Assembly (NCBI GenBank): GCA_910585625.1
Contig: CAJUFQ010000064.1
Coordinates: 1 to 6,283 of the forward strand
Direction: 5' to 3'
DNA length: 6,283 bases
Source of the DNA: an uncultured Lachnospiraceae bacterium
GTDB taxonomy: Bacteria > Bacillota > Clostridia > Lachnospirales > Lachnospiraceae
Part shown: piece after piece, positions 1-5,656 of the stretch
How the letters are laid out: each line of letters starts with the position of its first letter
How positions within the stretch are numbered: position 1 is the first letter of the stretch
Translations under genes and position numbers: made by a program
The notes under the pieces: model-generated
Database searches by the model: none
The model's input: only the letters and a program-made list of their open reading frames with translations
Told to the model about the DNA's origin: nothing

Positions 1-43
1 ATTCACCGCAAGCTGTAACTGTCGTGAAATCCATATTATTCAC
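1..43 (-). CDS. Start of a further gene (N-terminal 14 codons only)
   Basis: Only MNNMDFTTVTACGE is visible, read from a GTG at 43 chosen for the CGAGG 7 nt upstream; an in-frame ATG at 34 is the alternative. The frame stays open to the window edge, and the start is 15 nt after the S51 stop, so it is likely co-transcribed with it. The TACGE segment resembles the beginning of small cysteine-rich proteins in which a CGxC motif follows, but the window ends before this can be seen, so no function is assigned. Confidence 0.5.
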   Translation of the reverse strand, partial: MNNMDFTTVTACGE

Positions 44-50
44 TTTCTTA

Positions 51-55
51 CCTCG
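51..55 (-). promoter_or_regulatory. Ribosome binding site of the gene leaving the left edge
   Basis: CGAGG on the minus strand lies 7 nt before the GTG at 43 and 16 nt before the in-frame ATG at 34. It therefore favours the GTG start. Confidence 0.5.
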
Positions 56-58
56 TTA

Positions 59-730
59 TCATTTACCGAACATTCGGACATCCCCAAGCAGTTTAACGTT
101 TCCATCGTCCACAAGAATTGCGCCGCGCTTGAACGCAGTGGCATATACTGTTTTGCCGCGCTCCGCAAGGGCACGCGCAATGGCGGTATCCTGTGCCGCT
201 GTGCCAGTATAATGCACCTGTACATAGAACTTGTCCAAGTATGGAAGCCCTTCAAAATATTGGAATTCCGGGTAATCTTCATCAGGAGCCAGATAATATT
301 CCGCCAGCTGAATGACGGCGCCGGCGCTGTACCCCATCAGGATTCCTTTATGTTTCATGAGAACATCGTATAAACGGAACTCTTTGATTCGGTTCATCAT
401 TCTGTCGGGCAATCCGCCGAGGAAATAGAGAATATCCGCCGCTTCCATTTTCCGGGCGGCGGATTCCCCGGTGTCCGCAAAATAGTTGACAAAGGTAATC
501 CTTTCCTCCGGAATACCATAGGCCGCAAATCCTCCGACAATTCCGCCATAATACATGCCGTTCTCTTTGCTGTACAACGCATCCCAGTCCGCAGGAGACT
601 TTACGCGATTCTCCCGGAATGCAAACGCCAGCACTGCCACGGAATGATTCGGCTTTATATACTTCTTCAGTTCTCCATAGAGCCATGGAGCATCGATATC
701 AAAGCCTTCCAGCAAAATATTGACTCTCAT
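59..730 (-). CDS. Peptidase S51 family / type 1 glutamine amidotransferase-like protein
   Basis: A 223-aa cytoplasmic protein of the class I glutamine-amidotransferase-like fold, peptidase S51 branch, close to the family's usual length (about 220-240 aa). The characterised member PepE cleaves Asp-X dipeptides. Key elements are the strand-turn ILYFLGGLPDRMM (100-112), where the family has GGN, then the nucleophile elbow GYSAGA with S135, and QVHYTG with H173. The catalytic acid is probably D150 or a neighbouring acidic residue; D150 is 15 residues after S135, the same spacing I recall for Ser120-Asp135 in E. coli PepE. The Asn of GGN is replaced by Leu (GGLPD), so substrate preference may differ. 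The ATG at 730 has AAGGAAGGG 9 nt upstream and lies 4 nt after the stop of the small ORF, suggesting translational coupling. Another gene starts 15 nt beyond its stop. The exact substrate is unknown, and a link to BREX is not shown. Confidence 0.85.
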   Translation of the reverse strand: MRVNILLEGFDIDAPWLYGELKKYIKPNHSVAVLAFAFRENRVKSPADWDALYSKENGMYYGGIVGGFAAYGIPEERITFVNYFADTGESAARKMEAADILYFLGGLPDRMMNRIKEFRLYDVLMKHKGILMGYSAGAVIQLAEYYLAPDEDYPEFQYFEGLPYLDKFYVQVHYTGTAAQDTAIARALAERGKTVYATAFKRGAILVDDGNVKLLGDVRMFGK

Positions 731-734
731 TTTA

Positions 735-863
735 TTAAGCCCTTCCTTCCACTCCGGAGCCTTCCCCGAAAGCTGCCACCTGTTCCAAAAGGCTGATCTG
801 CTTCGTCTTCCCTTGGCGCTGTCCTCCTACAGCAATCATTCCATCCGTCAGCATTTCCTCCAT
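735..863 (-). CDS. Small P-loop-containing ORF, 42 aa, unknown function (possible gene remnant)
   Basis: I do not recognise this gene. The ORF fills most of the 191-nt gap between brxL and the S51 gene. It encodes 42 aa from the ATG at 863, which has AGGA 8 nt upstream; the frame is open to an ATG at 890 (51 aa), preceded by an in-frame TGA at 896-894 and lacking a ribosome binding site. Residues 13-20, GGQRQGKT, are an exact GxxxxGK[ST] Walker A motif, preceded by a hydrophobic strand-like GMIAV (8-12) and followed by a helix-like segment, the order seen at the start of P-loop NTPases. No Walker B or further domain follows, so it cannot be a complete NTPase. The stop lies 4 nt before the next ATG, and its last codons contain that gene's ribosome binding site. 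It may be a true small protein, a leader peptide for the next gene, or the relic of a truncated ATPase. Confidence 0.5.
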   Translation of the reverse strand: MEEMLTDGMIAVGGQRQGKTKQISLLEQVAAFGEGSGVEGRA

Positions 864-895
864 ATTCCAGATCCTGCGGTCGCATGACATAATTC

Positions 896-925
896 AGTAT
901 AGCATAAATGCCCAGCCACTATCAC
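896..925 (-). promoter_or_regulatory. Candidate extended -10 promoter after brxL
   Basis: On the minus strand TGCTATACT (904-896) fits the extended -10 form TGnTATAAT with one mismatch in the hexamer. GTGATA (925-920, 4 of 6 to TTGACA) lies 18 bp upstream and includes the brxL stop. A transcript would begin near 889, too late for an ATG at 890 but suitable for the small ORF starting at 863. It would make the downstream genes independent of the BREX transcript. No convincing rho-independent terminator is seen between brxL and this site. Confidence 0.38.
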
Positions 926-3039
926 TCCACCCCTAACGCCTTATAAACCGCATCCTCCGCGCTTTGATATGGAATCAGCTGGAAAGAACTCATCAGCTCA
1001 GGCGGCACTGTGGCAAAATCAACAAAGGACGTACTGGGAAGCAGCACCCTCTTCGCTCCGCTGTCAAGGCAGACCTGCAGCACATTGGCCAGTTCCTCCA
1101 CCCTGATCAGAGTACCGCTGATGCTGATGTCGCCCAGAATCGCCAAATTGCTGACGGCAGGCTTTCCCAGCGCAATGGAGCAAAGCGCTATCAAAGTAGG
1201 AAGCGCCAGCTTTCCGGTCATTCCAATTCCCTGCAGATCCTGATAATTTACGATGTAGTCTTTTATAGTAGTACTGATAGAGCCGCTGATTCTCCCGCCA
1301 TTTGCCTTCAGATAATTAAAAGCCGTATTAGAGGCTTCCTTGGCATCCCTGTCTGAACCAAGCCCCGTTCTCTCAAACCTGCCATTCCCCGGCAGCATCT
1401 GAGACTCTAGTCGAAAGACTCCAATCATGCCGGACTTACCCTGGGAAACCGTATATACCTGTCCCGGGTTGCACATGCCATCCGGAATCAGCTTTCCGCC
1501 GCCCTGTTCCGGCACAGAGACATATTTCTCCTCAAAGGTCTCATTGTCTATGTAAGAGAAATTCACATCATAAAACTCCATACCGCCCAGCTTCTTCAGC
1601 TGCTCTTTCACACGGCGGCGCATCTCCAGTGATATCTTGAGTATCTCCTCCAGCTCCTCTTTCGTGAACACGCCGTCCGGATACAGCAACTTCACAAAGC
1701 CGCCCACCATTTTCCGAACCGCGATTGTATCCCGTTGATTCAGGTTTTTGCCCAGACGATAATACTTGTCCAGCACATCCCCGTACTGCTCTTTCCGCAA
1801 TTCCCGAATGAACTCCGCCAGATAGTCCGATATGAACCCGTAGTCATCCGTGAAATGCTCCGGGCGGAACTTAGGAATCTCCCATCCTGGAATATAGCAG
1901 TGCATCCGGTCAAGAAAAGCTGTGTCCGTCCCCATTTCCGGCGGAAAAGGGTCGAACAGACTGGAAGTCTTAAGCAGCACATCCACGCTCTGATTGATAT
2001 TTCCCACGAACACCATGGATGCGGAAGCCGCCTTTTCCTCTTTGCCCCGTGCAAAAGATCCGGATGCCATGTAATCTTTCATAATCTGGATACCGTCTTT
2101 GTCTTTGAACCGAATGCCCGCCACCTCGTCAAAAGCAACGCAGTCCCACAGCCCCACCAATCCCACTGTCTTTCTGCCCATGTTGTAGAACAGGTTTGCA
2201 ACCGTTGTCTGTCCGCCGGACACCAGGATACTGTTGGGCGATATTTCTTTATACAAGTGGGATTTTCCGGTACTTCTGGGCCCTAATTCGCACAAATTGA
2301 AATTGTTCTCAACCAGTGGAAGCATGCGGGTCAAAAGCAGCCATTTCTCCCGGTAAGACAGCACCTCTGGCTCCATTCCGATTGAACGCAGAAGCACATC
2401 AATCCACTCATCCTTCGTAAATGCTTTCCGCCCTGCCTTCAACTCTTCCAATTCAATGTGGGGCATCTGAATGGGTGTCAGCTTTCGGATACTGATCGGA
2501 GAAATATCCTTTTGCTTCTTTTGCCTGGATTTCAGCATTTCTCCATCGGATGAAACAATTCCGAAACTGGCATCTCCTTCCACCTCATACTCCAGCTGCA
2601 CAATGCACCAAATCCCACCGCATAATAGACGGTCATACTTTTCCGGGTAATCATCCGAAATAGGTATGGTCGTCAATCCAAGATTGGAAAATTCGGCAAA
2701 ATAGCAATCCTTTTTGATGTCCAGCCTGACTGTGACCATATCAATGACCGTATGGCTGCCATTCTTCCGCAGCACGGATAAAATCTTCTGAGCCTCGTCC
2801 GGGCGCACAAAATTATCTGCAAGAATGCGCTTTACATTATTTACGCCATCTTCAATGATTTCAGGATCATCCGCGCTGCAGTACTGCCCCAGAAGAAATT
2901 CCAGGACGTAGACCGGGACATTGGCTCCCTCTTTCATTTTCTTTGTTAAATCTTTCCGGACAATTTTCCCGTCAAAATTCTCCCTCAGCTTCCCTCTCAG
3001 CACAGCCCTAGTGTCATCACTGTCCATGAAGTCCATCAT
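922..3039 (-). CDS. brxL: BREX protein BrxL (AAA+ ATPase with Lon-like C-terminal domain)
   Basis: A 705-aa protein recognisable as BrxL, the last core gene of type 1 BREX. BrxL proteins are AAA+ ATPases with an MCM-like ring architecture and DNA binding, required for phage restriction. Residues 1-230 form the N-terminal domain. The AAA+ core follows, with Walker A GPRSTGKS at 253-260, the highly conserved SGGQTTVANLFYNMGR (274-289), Walker B VAFDE ending at D304-E305, sensor-1-like VFVGNIN (about 343-349), and FLDRM with the likely arginine finger at R378. From about 505 the conserved SVPEQGGGKLIPDG leads to a Lon-protease-like domain (about 560-690) ending LGDISISG, SGAKRVLLPSTS and AEDAVYKALGVE. 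The ATPase residues are intact. The Lon Ser-Lys dyad does not seem to be: the segment matching GPSAG reads GMTGKLA, and GGLKEK reads EELANV. It is coupled closely to pglZ upstream. Confidence 0.95.
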   Translation of the reverse strand: MMDFMDSDDTRAVLRGKLRENFDGKIVRKDLTKKMKEGANVPVYVLEFLLGQYCSADDPEIIEDGVNNVKRILADNFVRPDEAQKILSVLRKNGSHTVIDMVTVRLDIKKDCYFAEFSNLGLTTIPISDDYPEKYDRLLCGGIWCIVQLEYEVEGDASFGIVSSDGEMLKSRQKKQKDISPISIRKLTPIQMPHIELEELKAGRKAFTKDEWIDVLLRSIGMEPEVLSYREKWLLLTRMLPLVENNFNLCELGPRSTGKSHLYKEISPNSILVSGGQTTVANLFYNMGRKTVGLVGLWDCVAFDEVAGIRFKDKDGIQIMKDYMASGSFARGKEEKAASASMVFVGNINQSVDVLLKTSSLFDPFPPEMGTDTAFLDRMHCYIPGWEIPKFRPEHFTDDYGFISDYLAEFIRELRKEQYGDVLDKYYRLGKNLNQRDTIAVRKMVGGFVKLLYPDGVFTKEELEEILKISLEMRRRVKEQLKKLGGMEFYDVNFSYIDNETFEEKYVSVPEQGGGKLIPDGMCNPGQVYTVSQGKSGMIGVFRLESQMLPGNGRFERTGLGSDRDAKEASNTAFNYLKANGGRISGSISTTIKDYIVNYQDLQGIGMTGKLALPTLIALCSIALGKPAVSNLAILGDISISGTLIRVEELANVLQVCLDSGAKRVLLPSTSFVDFATVPPELMSSFQLIPYQSAEDAVYKALGVE

Positions 3040-3047
3040 CAAAACCG

Positions 3048-3052
3048 CCTCC
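3048..3052 (-). promoter_or_regulatory. Strong ribosome binding site for brxL
   Basis: GGAGG (within GGGAGGCGG) on the minus strand sits 8 nt before the ATG at 3039 in the 23-nt pglZ-brxL gap. It favours this ATG over the in-frame TTG at 3042 (5 nt) and the ATG at 3036 (11 nt). Confidence 0.75.
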
Positions 3053-3062
3053 CACAGTATCG

Positions 3063-5585
3063 CTAAAACCCAAATCCATAATCATCCGCGAACATCAGAT
3101 CCATGATCACCGGATGGCGGAATGTCTCAAACCCGCTGTCCGCGTCACGCACCACAAGAAAATACTGCTTGTCCTTGTGATATTTTTTATCCTTGAACTG
3201 GAACTTCATCCGGAAAATCCGCTTTCTCGCTTCCGGTTCCCTGCTGTCAGCTATATAGCTATTCTCATTGGAAATCCGCTCATTCTCCTCGGAGATAAAA
3301 AATATTTTGTAGGATGCCGCCTTAACCGTATCGCTCACTGAGTCCGACTGGATAAAATCCAGGATGGTAGTCTTGTTGGTGATTTTCTGTACCATGCTGA
3401 CCAGTGCGATTCCTGCCTTGCGGGTCTCCATGTGTCCGCGCTCCATCTTGATTTCCAAAACGGGCACCAGCATCTCCTGGGGAGAAGAACCGCCGTGCAC
3501 ATAATTCGCGCCCCCACCGGTCACCTTGAAGACATTGCTGTTGATTGGAAAGGACACCACTTTCGTATCATCATTCCCTAAAACTTCTCCCAGACGAATG
3601 GAGTCAATCCCGTCATCCACCATCGGCTCCGGGGCAACAATGAAGCGGCGGCTTGCAAAAGCCTTTTTGTCATTCCATGTTTTAATCTTGTCCCTCTCCG
3701 ATACCTTATCCCGCTTATAGATAAAACCATGGTCTGCCGTTACGATAAAGTGATATGTATTGGCATTGAGGGAGATGCGCCGAATCAGCTCCATTATCTC
3801 AGCAACCGCCTCCTGGCAGGCCACGAACACTTCATTTTCTGTATTTGCTTTGTCCCCTCTGGCATCAATCTGATTATGGTACACATATATGGTCTGCCTG
3901 CCCGTAAAAATATCCCGCAGCTCCGCCTTTTTCAGGGACTTAATGTCATCGAACTGCACACAGACACCGCTGGGGCTGTGCTTTTGCAGAACAGTCTGAC
4001 GGCCGACCAGGTCATCACAAAGCGCATCGTCAGCCAAAACCTTATAATCATCGGTGACGGTAAGCGATGTGTGGGGCAAAAGCGCAGCCATTCCCAGACG
4101 GGTATATGAGGGCAGCACGCTTAACTGGGGCTCCAGACTGGCTGTGCATTTCGGGTCATCCAGCATCTTTCGGAACAACTCCTGGCCGACCTCATACCGC
4201 AGCGCATCTGAAATAATCACGATGGTACGCTCTTTTGTATTTTTGACATAATGCTCATAGAAAGCTCGCTGTAACGGAAGCTGCAGGAAAGCATCCGTTT
4301 CTCGAATACCGGCATTCCACTTTGGAAGCAGGACTGCCAGATACTCATTGGTATATATATTTTCAATCAAATCGCGCAGGGGTTCCAGGAAAGACGTATC
4401 CTCCAGCTGGTCATACATAAAATAAAAATGCCTATATTCCTGATCCAGCTGAAAATCCCTTTTCTGGTACTGCAAAAGGATGGCCCGAAATCCATCCGGG
4501 CAGCTATAGTCTCCTGCGCGAACCAGCTGCCAGGCACTGCAAAGCAGCTGATACTCCTTGCCGACTTTGCTGCCAAAGTGCATTTTCATCCGCTTCTCAC
4601 AAATCTGCGGAATGCTCAGTCCATTCAGCTTTGCCCCGGTATCCTCCGCCAACAGACGCTGGGCCACCCAATTTATCAGAATCTGGTCAATGCACAGAAA
4701 TGTATCGCATTCCAACAGTTCTTCCGGCAGGCAGGCCATAAAGGATGACATGGCGTTTAACCCGGCTGCCACATGATCCGAGAGTACATCATATCGTTCC
4801 CGATATAATACATTGTTCATCAGGTTATCAAGGAAAGCAATGATGTTGCCTGATTTATAGGACACAAATACTTTCCACGGCTTCGGCAGTTCGGCCTGAA
4901 CGTACTTTGCTGTATATGTAACGAACAAAGTGGCTGTCAGCTTCTCCAAAGTCGGCTTTACATCGGTGTAACCAAATTGCTGCTCGCAGAGCTTCCAGAA
5001 AGCATCCTGTAAATCGTACTTTTCCATCTCTGCCAGAAACTTGTTCTCCTCCAGGCTTCCCTCGGTCAGCATTATCCGAATCACTTCCTCGAAGGAGCAG
5101 GTTCGGGTACGGCAGATTGCGCTGAGAAGCCCGGTCAGGATGTTTTCTTCATTAAAATTCTCAATCTCCAAGTCATAAAAACGCCTGGTCCGCTCTTTCT
5201 CTGCAAAGAATTTAATATGCTTCTCAATGACAGGCTTGTACTTTTCTTCTATTCCTAAATCCACCGCCAAAAGGGATGCACGGTCTGCAAAGAAGCGTTT
5301 GGAGTACAGCAATGTGTCCTCCAGGTGGTTGTCCCTTACGTCCGGCTTCGGAAAGGGTGCATAGATTAAGTAATTGGTCGTCTTGTCTATGCGCTCCAGA
5401 AAGATTTTTGTCTGGAACTGATTGTCCGGCTGCAGGAAATATACCTTGGCATTTTCCAGCGCCATTTCCTGCATATCCACCTCAAACTCTGCTTTATCGT
5501 CGTACCAGAAGACCAGTTTGCGGGTGTCTCCAACAAACTCTGCATTGAGACGGTCTATAATTTGTTTTAGGTTTAATTCTGCCAT
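3063..5585 (-). CDS. pglZ: BREX type 1 phosphatase-superfamily protein PglZ
   Basis: An 840-aa protein of the PglZ family (type A, type 1 BREX), in the length range expected for that family. PglZ is a cytoplasmic core component of BREX, needed for phage exclusion and linked to PglX-dependent host DNA modification. The N-terminal two-thirds is helical and opens with LKQIIDRLNAEF, typical of the family. The alkaline-phosphatase-superfamily core occupies about residues 450-715. Putative metal ligands and nucleophile are visible in order: D460 in IISDALRYE, T495 in PSYTRLGMAALLP, H570 and D574 in YVYHNQIDARGDK, D618-H619 in VTADHGF, and H697 in YVHGGSSPQEMLVPV. All are intact, so the enzyme core looks functional. 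The last 110 or so residues form a beta-rich tail. It is followed 23 nt later by brxL, almost certainly co-transcribed. The start at 5585 is chosen on its ribosome binding site; the frame itself is open to a GTG at 5645, which would give 860 aa. Confidence 0.95.
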   Translation of the reverse strand: MAELNLKQIIDRLNAEFVGDTRKLVFWYDDKAEFEVDMQEMALENAKVYFLQPDNQFQTKIFLERIDKTTNYLIYAPFPKPDVRDNHLEDTLLYSKRFFADRASLLAVDLGIEEKYKPVIEKHIKFFAEKERTRRFYDLEIENFNEENILTGLLSAICRTRTCSFEEVIRIMLTEGSLEENKFLAEMEKYDLQDAFWKLCEQQFGYTDVKPTLEKLTATLFVTYTAKYVQAELPKPWKVFVSYKSGNIIAFLDNLMNNVLYRERYDVLSDHVAAGLNAMSSFMACLPEELLECDTFLCIDQILINWVAQRLLAEDTGAKLNGLSIPQICEKRMKMHFGSKVGKEYQLLCSAWQLVRAGDYSCPDGFRAILLQYQKRDFQLDQEYRHFYFMYDQLEDTSFLEPLRDLIENIYTNEYLAVLLPKWNAGIRETDAFLQLPLQRAFYEHYVKNTKERTIVIISDALRYEVGQELFRKMLDDPKCTASLEPQLSVLPSYTRLGMAALLPHTSLTVTDDYKVLADDALCDDLVGRQTVLQKHSPSGVCVQFDDIKSLKKAELRDIFTGRQTIYVYHNQIDARGDKANTENEVFVACQEAVAEIMELIRRISLNANTYHFIVTADHGFIYKRDKVSERDKIKTWNDKKAFASRRFIVAPEPMVDDGIDSIRLGEVLGNDDTKVVSFPINSNVFKVTGGGANYVHGGSSPQEMLVPVLEIKMERGHMETRKAGIALVSMVQKITNKTTILDFIQSDSVSDTVKAASYKIFFISEENERISNENSYIADSREPEARKRIFRMKFQFKDKKYHKDKQYFLVVRDADSGFETFRHPVIMDLMFADDYGFGF

Positions 5586-5591
5586 TTTTTG

Positions 5592-5595
5592 CCTC
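5592..5595 (-). promoter_or_regulatory. Ribosome binding site deciding the pglZ start
   Basis: GAGG on the minus strand lies 6 nt before the ATG at 5585, which gives MAELNLKQII. An alternative ATG at 5597 has GGGAAAGG only 3 nt upstream, and a GTG at 5645 abuts the previous stop with no clear Shine-Dalgarno. The 5585 start also removes a Lys/Asn/Arg-rich N-terminal stretch that looks unlike folded protein. Confidence 0.6.
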
Positions 5596-5627
5596 ATTTT
5601 CCTTTCCCATGGCCAGTTACGTTGGTT

Positions 5628-5656
5628 ATTATCTTTGCATTTCACCTAATTCACAA
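5628..5656 (-). promoter_or_regulatory. Candidate sigma-A promoter for pglZ-brxL
   Basis: On the minus strand TTGTGA (5656-5651, 4 of 6 matches to TTGACA) is separated by exactly 17 bp from GATAAT (5633-5628, 5 of 6 matches to TATAAT). Transcription would start near 5621, about 36 nt before the chosen pglZ ATG. The -35 box lies in the last codons of the regulator gene. The site would allow pglZ-brxL to be expressed as a separate transcript, an arrangement I recall being reported for type 1 BREX, where brxA-brxB-brxC-pglX and pglZ-brxL form two units. Prediction from sequence only. Confidence 0.42.

Noticed and set aside
348..686. 112-codon minus-strand ORF overlapping the S51 gene
   Set aside because: Same strand but another frame of a gene whose catalytic motifs are clear; the peptide is Cys/Arg/Gly-rich and unlike a folded protein.
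752..759. CTCCGGAG palindrome in the brxL-S51 gap
   Set aside because: It is inside the small ORF coding sequence and an 8-bp palindrome is expected by chance in a window this size.
902..911. Short palindrome GCATAAATGC after brxL, considered as a terminator or operator
   Set aside because: The 4-bp arms with a 2-bp centre are too weak and no T-run follows; a chance match is likely.
964..1356. 130-codon plus-strand ORF opposite the end of brxL
   Set aside because: Antisense to the Lon-like domain of brxL, low-complexity composition, no family resemblance.
1735..2286. 183-codon plus-strand ORF
   Set aside because: It lies wholly antisense to the conserved AAA+ core of brxL and has no recognisable domain; a shadow of the real gene.
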